A model generated the notes under the pieces. That model was not told the origin of the DNA, ran no database searches, and worked only from the letters and a program-made list of their open reading frames with translations. Positions 25,582 through 34,144 of a DNA stretch of 54,383 nt are shown piece after piece. The DNA is from Crocinitomicaceae bacterium. Lineage in GTDB: Bacteria; Bacteroidota; Bacteroidia; Flavobacteriales_D; Crocinitomicaceae. The position numbers and the translations under genes were made by a program. The stretch is from positions 1-54,383 of the forward strand of contig JAQWKT010000025.1 in NCBI GenBank assembly GCA_029247685.1, read 5' to 3'. Within the stretch, counting starts at the first letter, position 1; every line of letters starts with the position of its first letter.

Positions 25582-26525
25582 AAAAATGAATTTTTACGAT
25601 ATACATCGTTTTGATCTTCAGCCATTATCTGTTGATAACTGGTATATCTATTTGGATGAATTTGCTTGTTTTCAAGAGCTTTTTTTATAGCGCAATTGGG
25701 TTCTTTTAAATGCAAGCAATTATTGTATTTACAAGTATTTAATAAAATGCGCATTTCTGGGAAGTAATGAGAAATAACTTCTTTTTGTAAATCAACAAGA
25801 CCAAATGCTTTTATACCTGGGCTATCAATTAAAAACCCTCCAGATTTAATCCGATGCATTTCTGCAAAAGTGGTCGTGTGCTTCCCTTGTAAATGGGTTT
25901 TTGAAATCTCATTGGTTTTTAGGTTTAAACTAGGATCAAGAGCATTTATAAGTGTACTTTTTCCAACCCCACTATTTCCAGCAAAAAGAACTTGTTTCCC
26001 CACAATTTCTTTTTTTAAAAATTTAATAGAGTCATAGGTATGGGAAGAGATAAAATGACATTTATACCCTATTTTAGTATAAATATCAGCTAATTGATCT
26101 TGTTTAACTATATCGTCTTGACTAAGTATATCTATCTTGTTAAACAACAAGCTTACTGGAATTCTAAAAGATTCTGCAGAAACCAAAAATCGATCAATAA
26201 ATCCATGTTGAGTAACGGGGTTTTTTATGGTGACTACCAAATAAATCCGATCAATATTTGAGGCCAAGACCTGTTGTCTTTTACTTAAATTAGTAGCTTT
26301 ACGAACCAAGTAATTTTGACGTGGAAAAACGCTTTTAATAAACATCTTTTCAGGGTCATCTTTAATAAAATCAACTTCCACCCTATCGCCCACCGCAACT
26401 GGATTTGTAGATTTATCGGCATGCAATCTAACTTTTCCTCGTATAATTGCTGTTTTTTGTTCTCCAGAGTCCAAAAGGATGGAATAGAACTTTCCTGTAG
26501 ACTTTAAAACAATCCCTTTTGGCAT
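25578..26525 (-). CDS. rsgA: Ribosome small subunit-dependent GTPase A
   Basis: A 315-residue circularly permuted GTPase: an N-terminal OB fold (1-70), G4 NKID (129-132) before G1 GNSGVGKST (183-191), G3 DSPG (234-237), then a zinc site Cys265, Cys270, His272, Cys278. This order is the RsgA/YjeQ hallmark. It acts in late 30S maturation. It lies 11 bp downstream of accC and overlaps dtd, forming an accC-rsgA-dtd run. Confidence 0.97.
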   Translation of the reverse strand: MPKGIVLKSTGKFYSILLDSGEQKTAIIRGKVRLHADKSTNPVAVGDRVEVDFIKDDPEKMFIKSVFPRQNYLVRKATNLSKRQQVLASNIDRIYLVVTIKNPVTQHGFIDRFLVSAESFRIPVSLLFNKIDILSQDDIVKQDQLADIYTKIGYKCHFISSHTYDSIKFLKKEIVGKQVLFAGNSGVGKSTLINALDPSLNLKTNEISKTHLQGKHTTTFAEMHRIKSGGFLIDSPGIKAFGLVDLQKEVISHYFPEMRILLNTCKYNNCLHLKEPNCAIKKALENKQIHPNRYTSYQQIMAEDQNDVYRKNSFL

Positions 26526-26536
26526 TAATCGCTTTT

Positions 26537-28018
26537 TTAATTATTTAATTTCCAAGACGAAGTAATTGGGATTGAAGCGGAATCTTTTTTATCATCTTCT
26601 ATTATTTTATTCCAAATTAAATCAACAGATGCATCCAAAGCTTCTTTTTCTTTTACAAAAGAAGTGTACAACAAATTTGGAGAATCAAAATAATGTTTCA
26701 CAAAATTGGTGTCAAAATTTCCAGAAATAAATGCCTCATGGTTTAGAACAAATTTTGCAAAATCAAGCGTTGTTTTTACTCCTGATATTTCATATTCATC
26801 AATTGCTGTTAAGGTGTTTTTTATTGCTTCACTTCTTGAATCCGCAAACACCACTAACTTAGCAATCATTGGATCATAAAAAATAGGTATTTCCATTCCT
26901 TCATCATATGCATCATCCACCCGAACACCATTTCCAGATGGAATTCTATACCGATCAAGGGTTCCAATATCAGGAGTGAAATTATTTAAGGAATCTTCAG
27001 CATACACCCTAATTTCTATTGCATGACCTTTGATTGATAACTCGTTTTGTTTTAATGGCAACTCTTCTCCTCTTGCTACTCTAATTTGCCATTCAACCAA
27101 ATCCAAACCAGTAATTTCTTCCGTTACAGGATGTTCAACTTGAAGTCTCGTATTCATTTCCAAAAAGAAAAAATTAAGGTCTCCATCCAATAAAAACTCC
27201 ACTGTTCCAGCGCCAACGTAGTTACAAGACTTACAAACAGAAACAGCTGCCTCTCCCATTTTTTTTCGCATTTCATTCGTTAAAACACAACTAGGAGCTT
27301 CTTCAATTACTTTTTGATGCCGCCTTTGAATAGAGCACTCTCTTTCAAATAAATAAACGACATTGCCTTTTGTATCTGCAAAAACCTGAATTTCAATATG
27401 CCTAGGTTTTGTAACAAATTTCTCCACAAAAACCGCATCATTTCCAAAGGAATTTCTTGCTTCACTCTGGGCAAGTTTCATCAACTCTTCAAATTCTTCT
27501 GGGTTTTCAACTAGTCGCATCCCTTTTCCACCACCACCTGCTGATGCTTTAATCAATACTGGATATCCAACTTCTTTTGCGACAGCTACAGCTTCTTTAA
27601 CATTATTCATTGCACGATCGACACCAGGAACCAAAGGAACGTCAAAGTCTTTTACAGCCTGTTTCGCACTTAGTTTATCTCCCATTATCTCCATCGATTC
27701 TGGGGATGGACCAATCAATGTAATTCCTTCTTTGGTTAACTTCCTTGCGAAATCTGCATTTTCTGATAAAAATCCATACCCTGGATGAACGGCATCAACG
27801 TTCATTTTTTTGCAAAAATCGATAATCTTATCTTGTAATAAATAACTTTCAGCTGCTGGACTTTTTCCAACATAAACCGCTTCATCTGCTTCCTTAACAT
27901 GAAGTGCTTGTTTATCTGCATCTGAATAAATAGCAACCGATTGAATATTCATCTTCTTTAGTGTTCGAAGAACTCTTCTTGCTATTTCTCCTCTGTTTGC
28001 TACTAAAACTTTTTTCAT
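26537..28018 (-). CDS. accC: Biotin carboxylase subunit of an acyl-CoA carboxylase
   Basis: A 493-residue biotin carboxylase: an N-terminal ATP-grasp-preceding domain (VLVANRGEIARRVLRTLKK), a glycine-rich ATP lid GGGGKGMR (161-168), the catalytic core with FLEMNTRLQVEHPVTE (about 286-301), and the C-terminal domain with FYDPMIAKLV. It carboxylates biotin on a carrier protein. No accB or carboxyltransferase gene is adjacent, so whether it serves acetyl-CoA carboxylase or a propionyl-CoA/methylcrotonyl-CoA type complex cannot be decided; the tail after ~450 is longer than in E. coli AccC. It is 17 bp downstream of tamB. Confidence 0.93.
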   Translation of the reverse strand: MKKVLVANRGEIARRVLRTLKKMNIQSVAIYSDADKQALHVKEADEAVYVGKSPAAESYLLQDKIIDFCKKMNVDAVHPGYGFLSENADFARKLTKEGITLIGPSPESMEIMGDKLSAKQAVKDFDVPLVPGVDRAMNNVKEAVAVAKEVGYPVLIKASAGGGGKGMRLVENPEEFEELMKLAQSEARNSFGNDAVFVEKFVTKPRHIEIQVFADTKGNVVYLFERECSIQRRHQKVIEEAPSCVLTNEMRKKMGEAAVSVCKSCNYVGAGTVEFLLDGDLNFFFLEMNTRLQVEHPVTEEITGLDLVEWQIRVARGEELPLKQNELSIKGHAIEIRVYAEDSLNNFTPDIGTLDRYRIPSGNGVRVDDAYDEGMEIPIFYDPMIAKLVVFADSRSEAIKNTLTAIDEYEISGVKTTLDFAKFVLNHEAFISGNFDTNFVKHYFDSPNLLYTSFVKEKEALDASVDLIWNKIIEDDKKDSASIPITSSWKLNN

Positions 28019-28035
28019 CTCTTTAAATGTGTTTT

Positions 28036-31000
28036 TTAATCAACGGGCACCTTTTTTTGCCTTTTTTTTCGCTTAATTTTTATTCGTTTGTTTTTCTTTC
28101 TTCTAAAGATATCCAAAAAGGATTGAAAAAGCTTAAAATCTTTCCAGTTATCAAACTCTTCTTGGTAATTTATTCCAGCTCCTTGAGAAAAAAGTCCAGC
28201 ATCTTCATGAATCGTATTCCGATTAGATTCATTAAAGGCATTTACTCTAAAAGTTCCACTTTCATTAATTAAATACTCAATCATGACATCACCAATTAAA
28301 GAAGTATTATCGCTGGTTGAAATAGCTGACTCTTGATCGCTTATTTTAGAAACTCCTGTTTCAACTCCAAAACTACCCGAAACAATAAGCCTATTATCCA
28401 AAAAAGATTTAGAAACATCAAACTCCATGACGGAGTATTCATTATTAACTAATTGGTCACTTGAAGAGTTTTCTTGAAACTCCCCAGACTCAAAGTTAAA
28501 ACTTAACTTATAGTCTTTTGAAACTTGGCCAAGCAAGGCATTAATCTGAGATTCAACCAAGTTTAATGCCGCGGAACCGGATGCAGAAATTTGTCCCTGA
28601 AGAGGTTGAAAAGAATTAAATAACAATAATGAAAAAAACTGCCTATTTAATTCACTTGGATCAGAAACGACTCTAGTCAAAAGTGCTTTTCCGGTTTCTG
28701 AAAGAGTTGGATCAGAAGTGATATCAAAAGTTATTATAGGTTTTAAAAGAGATTCTGTTAAATTTAAAAAGCAATTAACTTCTTTATTCGAAAGAGATTT
28801 TTGTTCATTTACCGCTTTTAATTCTGGTGCTAACGCACCATAATCAGACTTTATAGTAAAAGAAGTGATAATGTTTATGTCTGCATCATATGGATCTCCG
28901 GTCCAAATAATTTTACTTCCAGGCTGGATATCAAAAATTTGTTTAAGTTGTCCCATAGCAAAATCATATCTACTTCCTTTGTCAATATCAAATACACCTT
29001 CCAATTTTAATTCATGAATATCATTCATCGTCATGTTCACATTCCCTGTTCCAAAAGCAGTAATTTCATCTCCAGTTTGCTCATCAAAAGTTAATTTAAT
29101 TTGCGCTTTGGGAGTTATGGTGAAATTCAAGTCTAAATCAACCGTGCTAAAATCTACCTTAGGAACTATGTCTTCTTTTATTTCCTTGCTTATAAAAGTG
29201 ATAAAATCATCTTCATCGGTATAATCGGAGGAGCCATACATTGGGAAATTTATTTTTGTACCATCTTCACTAGTTAAATCGACAGATACTCGAATATAAG
29301 ATTCATCACCCTCTATTTCACAAAACCCACTTGCATATGCCTTTCCAAAGTAATAATCGCCATCTTTATATTTGGTATTCATTACAAGAAAGCGATTTGT
29401 CTTTTTATTTTTTATTGGATCATGATCTAAATTAACAAACAAGTTGTAGTTCCATTCTAAATAATTAGTGTGATAAACAGATGCATTAATATTTCCAACA
29501 TTTCCATCTTCATCCACAACTGGCATATTGTCAATAAAAAAAGCATCTTCAATAACATTTATTTTTCCATTCAAATGCAAATCCACTCCCAAAAGAGCAA
29601 TAGTTGCTTTTGTATCCTTTACCAAAAGATCTCCATCAATTTTAGGAGCTGTTAATTCGCCTTTTAATTTTATATTCCCATTGATTAAGCCAGATAAATC
29701 ATCGACCACATCTGGATCTAGAAATGCATTTGCAAAATCAATTTGCATTTTATCAAAGCTTAAGTTAAAATCAAGATTATTTGTTTCTTTAAACACAAAA
29801 TAATCTCCTTCAAAATCAAAAGTTTTATTTCCAAGGTAATCAAGGTCTCCATCTAAAGAAATACATTTTTTAATTGGATTCCAGGCAGCTAAAGTGGAAA
29901 CATCCCCAACTTTTCTTCCATTTAAGCTCAAACTATCCACAAAAATTTGAGAAGAAAATCGAATGACACCTCTAGGATCAGAAAGAGACGCATTTCCATT
30001 GATGTGTCCTTGCATTCCAAAGTTTAAATTAAACATTTGATCGATATCGCTTAAATCGATATTGGATAAGTTCAGTTTTATCCCATCATAGTTCGCATCA
30101 GAAACACAGCCATTAATAGCTATAGATTGGCTTTCCCTTTTTAGAATTAAACTATCCACCTTTACATCAGAACCACTAATCATAATATCCGAAGAATCTT
30201 TAATTAACCAAACTTTTTTATTAAATGAAAATGTGGAAGGCCGAATAGAAAATGAATAAATATCGCTAGAGACTATATCCGTTTCCCAAAAAATATCCGA
30301 CGCATAAGTCGATGAGGGGTCCCAGGTAATATGCGATTGTAAATGGCTGTTTTTTCCTTTGGTATTAAAAGCGAATTTTTTTAATTGAATTGAATCTCCT
30401 AGTTGAAAAGAGTCGGCGGTAAACTTCGCATCTATATTGCCATTATTTATTTGTTGATTAAGAAGAACAGACACTAATTTAACTTCTTTATATTTTATCG
30501 AATCTGAAGATATCTTTAATTTAAAGTTCTCTTTTTTAGAATCGTAGCTACCCAAAATCTGGGTGCCATTTGAAATAAACACTTGAGGAACAAAATTATC
30601 TAATACACTCTTACAATCTTTAAAAGAGGAAATAAAAACAAATTTGTTTTTATTTCGAGTTTTTTGCTTTTTTTGCTTTTTTTGAGAAGAATTTGGAACA
30701 AAAGAATTAAACAGATGAACCAATTCTTCACTAATTGTATTAAAATCAAATTTCCCATTTGCCTGAAAATCAAATAAAGAACTCAAAATGATAAATTCAT
30801 CTTCTTTTTTACCTCTATTAATTTCACATCTAAATTTAGGGACATTAATAGGAGGCATTCCAGCTTTTGAATAATGAGAGTTTAGCATGGTAACTTTGCC
30901 TTCCAAATTATCTAGAGAACCTTTCATATTAACTTCCATGTCTGTCTTAAAAGTAGTTAGCGTATCGTTTGAAACGAGACCTAAGCTATTTAATAAAGCC

Positions 31001-32613
31001 TGTTCAAGATTGATTTTAAACGCGTACTTTCCACCTTTGTTAAAATCAAGAGAAACATCCTTCACTTTCATTTTAAGTTTTTTATCGTCTATTTGTAACT
31101 CACAAGCTAATTTATTCGATTCAAAAGATCCATTTTTGATAGAAACATTTTCATACAAGGCGTTTTCTAATTTCACGCTATTTAATGCTGCATTAAAATC
31201 ATTCATTAAAAACTCTCCATCAGCAGGGATTTTTGATTCAAAGGATATTTCTCCTGAAAATTTCTCTATGCTTTCTTCGCTTAAAACTTCGCCAAGATTA
31301 AATGAAGAAACTCGTATCGATGAATTAGAACGATTTGCATAAATAAAAGCGTTACTGTTTATGCTATCCCATTTAATCTGAATAGCATCTAGTGAAAGAG
31401 CCCCCATATTGGTATTAATCGTATCCATGGATAGATTAAAATCAAATAACTCTCCATCCAATTGAGTTTCCTTAATTTCTAAATAAGATAATTTTTGAAG
31501 AATCGGGTTTGACAAAACTTCCAAAGTAGAAGAATTATTGGGTAAATCTATGTTTTGTATTTCTTCGAAATCAAGATACATATATTTGATGTTTTGATTA
31601 AATCTTGACGTATATATGTTCTTTAATTCTGGAAGATTAAAAGAGCCTTCTATTTTTGTTTTTTTACCTAAACTTAATTTTACTTGTCGCATTTCAAGCG
31701 TATTAAGAACATTATTGAAATTCCCAGACAAACTTACCTTTTGATTCATTCCATGAATTTGTGGAACGAAATAACTTAGATCTTGCATTGAGAGCAAGGA
31801 ACTATCCATTTTCACATTAAATCGCACCTTTTCTTCAAAAGAATTAAATGCTTCAAAAGAATTGTAATTGAGGTTAAACGAAGAAAAATTAATTTCTGAA
31901 TCTGTAGTTTTGATATGTAAATTTGCCAATTTAATTGATTGATTGGAAATTGTAGCTTGTGTAGTAAACTCACTAAGCTTAAACCCTGATTTGTCTATTG
32001 CAGAAAAGTGATCTACTTTAAAATAAAGGTCGTCTAAATGCGATTTAAAATCACTTATTTTAGCATTTAAATTTGCAATTAAAAGGTGATTAAAATCCAA
32101 TTGATTTTTAGCTGGCATCGCTCTATAATCGTCATAGTGAAATCGCACATTATTCACGCCTAAATTTGAAATCAAAAAAGTAATTGGTTTTGACTCTTCT
32201 TTATTTTCGCTTTTAAAATAATCTATAATAAAATCGTAATTAAACCCCTTTTCATCTCGATTAATTTTTGCAACTCCTTGATTTATATCTATTTTTTTTA
32301 AGTGGATTTTATCTGAAAAAAAGCCAAGACTTTTCCAAGATACAGTAATCGAATTAAAAGAGCCAAGCGTATCTTTTTTTTGATCTTTGATCAAAAAACC
32401 ATCTAGGGCCATTCGATTGAAAAAGATAACATCTAGTTTATCAATTTTAACCTCTGCTTTTAATTCTTTGGACAAAAAGCTGGTAATTCTTTTAGCCATA
32501 TAAGTTTGAACAGGAGAAGTTCTAATAAGAAACGCAAAGATTAAAAACAAAGCAAGAAAGCATTCCAAGGAAATTCCAAGCGTTCGAGAAACAATTTTCA
32601 ATACTTTTGTCAT
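28036..32613 (-). CDS. tamB: TamB-like translocation and assembly module protein
   Basis: A 1525-residue protein of the AsmA/TamB (DUF490) class. One N-terminal TM helix (about residues 8-30) anchors it in the inner membrane. The rest is a long beta-rich repeat region forming the lipid-conducting groove across the periplasm. The C-terminal DUF490 part (about 1100-1500) contains TKINFPMYGSSD, LNLTESLLKPIITFDI and ALNLVESQINALLGQVSKDY, which are typical. A Lys-rich end (FRRKKNKRIKIKRKKRQKK) is unusual. Role: phospholipid transport to, or assembly of, the outer membrane. It is divergent from tsaD across 21 bp. Confidence 0.93.
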   Translation of the reverse strand: MTKVLKIVSRTLGISLECFLALFLIFAFLIRTSPVQTYMAKRITSFLSKELKAEVKIDKLDVIFFNRMALDGFLIKDQKKDTLGSFNSITVSWKSLGFFSDKIHLKKIDINQGVAKINRDEKGFNYDFIIDYFKSENKEESKPITFLISNLGVNNVRFHYDDYRAMPAKNQLDFNHLLIANLNAKISDFKSHLDDLYFKVDHFSAIDKSGFKLSEFTTQATISNQSIKLANLHIKTTDSEINFSSFNLNYNSFEAFNSFEEKVRFNVKMDSSLLSMQDLSYFVPQIHGMNQKVSLSGNFNNVLNTLEMRQVKLSLGKKTKIEGSFNLPELKNIYTSRFNQNIKYMYLDFEEIQNIDLPNNSSTLEVLSNPILQKLSYLEIKETQLDGELFDFNLSMDTINTNMGALSLDAIQIKWDSINSNAFIYANRSNSSIRVSSFNLGEVLSEESIEKFSGEISFESKIPADGEFLMNDFNAALNSVKLENALYENVSIKNGSFESNKLACELQIDDKKLKMKVKDVSLDFNKGGKYAFKINLEQALLNSLGLVSNDTLTTFKTDMEVNMKGSLDNLEGKVTMLNSHYSKAGMPPINVPKFRCEINRGKKEDEFIILSSLFDFQANGKFDFNTISEELVHLFNSFVPNSSQKKQKKQKTRNKNKFVFISSFKDCKSVLDNFVPQVFISNGTQILGSYDSKKENFKLKISSDSIKYKEVKLVSVLLNQQINNGNIDAKFTADSFQLGDSIQLKKFAFNTKGKNSHLQSHITWDPSSTYASDIFWETDIVSSDIYSFSIRPSTFSFNKKVWLIKDSSDIMISGSDVKVDSLILKRESQSIAINGCVSDANYDGIKLNLSNIDLSDIDQMFNLNFGMQGHINGNASLSDPRGVIRFSSQIFVDSLSLNGRKVGDVSTLAAWNPIKKCISLDGDLDYLGNKTFDFEGDYFVFKETNNLDFNLSFDKMQIDFANAFLDPDVVDDLSGLINGNIKLKGELTAPKIDGDLLVKDTKATIALLGVDLHLNGKINVIEDAFFIDNMPVVDEDGNVGNINASVYHTNYLEWNYNLFVNLDHDPIKNKKTNRFLVMNTKYKDGDYYFGKAYASGFCEIEGDESYIRVSVDLTSEDGTKINFPMYGSSDYTDEDDFITFISKEIKEDIVPKVDFSTVDLDLNFTITPKAQIKLTFDEQTGDEITAFGTGNVNMTMNDIHELKLEGVFDIDKGSRYDFAMGQLKQIFDIQPGSKIIWTGDPYDADINIITSFTIKSDYGALAPELKAVNEQKSLSNKEVNCFLNLTESLLKPIITFDITSDPTLSETGKALLTRVVSDPSELNRQFFSLLLFNSFQPLQGQISASGSAALNLVESQINALLGQVSKDYKLSFNFESGEFQENSSSDQLVNNEYSVMEFDVSKSFLDNRLIVSGSFGVETGVSKISDQESAISTSDNTSLIGDVMIEYLINESGTFRVNAFNESNRNTIHEDAGLFSQGAGINYQEEFDNWKDFKLFQSFLDIFRRKKNKRIKIKRKKRQKKVPVD

Positions 32614-32619
32614 GAACTA

Positions 32620-32627
32620 CAAAAGTA
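32620..32627 (-). promoter_or_regulatory. -7 box immediately before tamB
   Basis: TACTTTTG on the minus strand fits TAnnTTTG and ends seven bases before the tamB ATG. Transcription would start within 1-3 nt of the start codon, giving a leaderless or nearly leaderless mRNA if this promoter is used. Confidence 0.35.
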
Positions 32628-32634
32628 CTCAATA

Positions 32635-33651
32635 TTGAAAGATAGAAAAGTGTTTATTTTGGGAATTGAATCCTCTTGCGACGACACCTCAGCTGCGGTT
32701 TCCATGAATACGGTTATTCTCAGTAATGTGGTCTCGAGTCAACTTATTCATAAAAAATATGGGGGCGTTGTTCCTGAATTAGCTAGTAGAGCTCATGAGA
32801 AGAACATTATACCAGTAGTTGAGCAAGCACTCAAAGAAGCAAAAATAAAGATGGAAGATCTGAATGGAATCGCTTTTACAAAAGGCCCTGGACTTCTTGG
32901 CTCTCTATTAGTAGGCACCTCATTTGCTAAAGCTGCTGCATTAGCATTAAACAAACCTCTGTTAGATGTTCATCATATGAAAGCACATATCCTAGCACAT
33001 TTCATTGATCAAAAAGAAAAAAACAAACCGAATTTTCCTTTTTTATGTTTAACGGTTTCAGGTGGACATACGCAAATTGTTCTTGTGAAGAGTCATCTAG
33101 AAATGGAGGTTATTGGAAAAACCATTGATGATGCTGCCGGAGAAGCTTTTGATAAAGCAGCAAAAATAATGGGCTTAGAATATCCTGGAGGTCCATTAAT
33201 CGATAAATATGCCACTAATGGCGACCCCGAAAAATTTAAATTTGCCAAACCTAAAATAGCCGATTACAATTTCAGTTTCAGTGGATTAAAAACTTCTTTT
33301 TTATACTTTATTCAAAAAAAAATCAAAGAAAACCCAAATTTTATTTCCGAAGAAATGCCAAATCTTTGTGCCAGTTTACAAAAAACAATTGTGGATATCT
33401 TGATTGAAAAAATAAAAAAAGCATCTACAAATTTGAACATAAATGAGATTGCTATAGCAGGTGGCGTCTCGGCTAATTCAGCACTTAGAAAAGCACTTGA
33501 ACAGTTAAACAAAAACCACGGTAAAAATGTATATATCCCTGATTTTGAGTACTGTACTGATAATGCAGCCATGATTTGTATTTCTGGATACTATTTATTC
33601 CAAAATAAAATATTTGCAGACCAAAGCGTTACTTGTTCTGCCAGAATTTAA
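32635..33651 (+). CDS. tsaD: tRNA N6-adenosine threonylcarbamoyltransferase
   Basis: A 338-residue Kae1/TsaD ASKHA-fold protein of normal length. The N-terminal ILGIESSCDDTSAA is diagnostic and the iron ligands are His114 and His118 (HHMKAH); SGGHTQ, GEAFDKAAK and IAGGVSANSALR are also present. It transfers threonylcarbamoyl to A37 of ANN-decoding tRNAs (t6A). The start is TTG at 32635: the residues just after it match the family N-terminus and no ATG is near. It is divergent from tamB with 21 bp between. The family marks this as essential in most bacteria. Confidence 0.97.
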   Translation: MKDRKVFILGIESSCDDTSAAVSMNTVILSNVVSSQLIHKKYGGVVPELASRAHEKNIIPVVEQALKEAKIKMEDLNGIAFTKGPGLLGSLLVGTSFAKAAALALNKPLLDVHHMKAHILAHFIDQKEKNKPNFPFLCLTVSGGHTQIVLVKSHLEMEVIGKTIDDAAGEAFDKAAKIMGLEYPGGPLIDKYATNGDPEKFKFAKPKIADYNFSFSGLKTSFLYFIQKKIKENPNFISEEMPNLCASLQKTIVDILIEKIKKASTNLNINEIAIAGGVSANSALRKALEQLNKNHGKNVYIPDFEYCTDNAAMICISGYYLFQNKIFADQSVTCSARI

Positions 33652-33724
33652 AAAAAAGTTTTCAACATTTTGTCTAAGGAGTTATAATTTTTCTTATATT
33701 AGAAATGCTAAACCCCTACAACAT

Positions 33725-33997
33725 ATGGATTTCAAATTAATTGAAAAAGAGATTATTCCATCTCTAAAATTCAACAACAAACTTCCTGTTAACCAACATC
33801 CCGACTTATTAAAACAAATTAAAAAAGCCACTATTTTAGGAAATAGCCATCGGCGTAAAGTTGGTATCTTTTTCAAAGACGACAAAGGAGTGAAAAAAGT
33901 AGAAACAACCATTTGGGCTTCTGGGAAAAAATTCATTTGCTTGAAAGGAGGGGTTTGGGTTCCAATCGATCGCTTGCTTGAAGTTCGAATTCAGTAA
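33725..33997 (+). CDS. Short conserved Bacteroidota protein of unknown function
   Basis: A 90-residue cytosolic protein starting at MDFKLIEKEIIP. The open frame extends back to 33614, but that part overlaps tsaD in another frame and reads as shadow sequence, so the ATG at 33725 is chosen. The C-terminal half, IWASGKKFICLKGGVWVPIDRLLEV, matches a pattern I recall from small conserved hypothetical proteins of flavobacteria. No motif suggests a function; the basic-plus-beta character would fit a nucleic-acid or protein-binding module (weak inference). 73 bp separate it from tsaD. Confidence 0.7.
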   Translation: MDFKLIEKEIIPSLKFNNKLPVNQHPDLLKQIKKATILGNSHRRKVGIFFKDDKGVKKVETTIWASGKKFICLKGGVWVPIDRLLEVRIQ

Positions 33998-34098
33998 GGT
34001 AAGTTCTAAATCCTCTTTTTGTTTTATGGTCATTTAAATCATTGAATTAATTTATTTTTTTAATCCCAATGAATATGTGATAAGAAGTGCTTTATCCC

Positions 34099-34106
34099 TA
34101 TATTTG
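34099..34106 (+). promoter_or_regulatory. -7 box of the DsbD-like gene
   Basis: TATATTTG fits TAnnTTTG and predicts a ~33-nt leader before the ATG at 34145. No TTG at the usual -33 distance. Confidence 0.4.
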
Positions 34107-34144
34107 AAACCTAAAACCATACTTTTTCTGAAAATTCATTTACT

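Noticed and set aside
30887..31342. 151-residue ORF antisense to tamB
   Set aside because: Leu/Ser/Phe-rich shadow of the real gene with no recognisable domain.
33614..33724. N-terminal extension of the 33725 gene overlapping tsaD
   Set aside because: It overlaps the conserved tsaD C-terminus in another frame and has no family-like content.
34091..34110. Third copy of the 17-bp ATTCCCCTA motif before the DsbD-like gene
   Set aside because: Only TCCCTATATTT is shared with copy 2; the AAATAAG half is missing.
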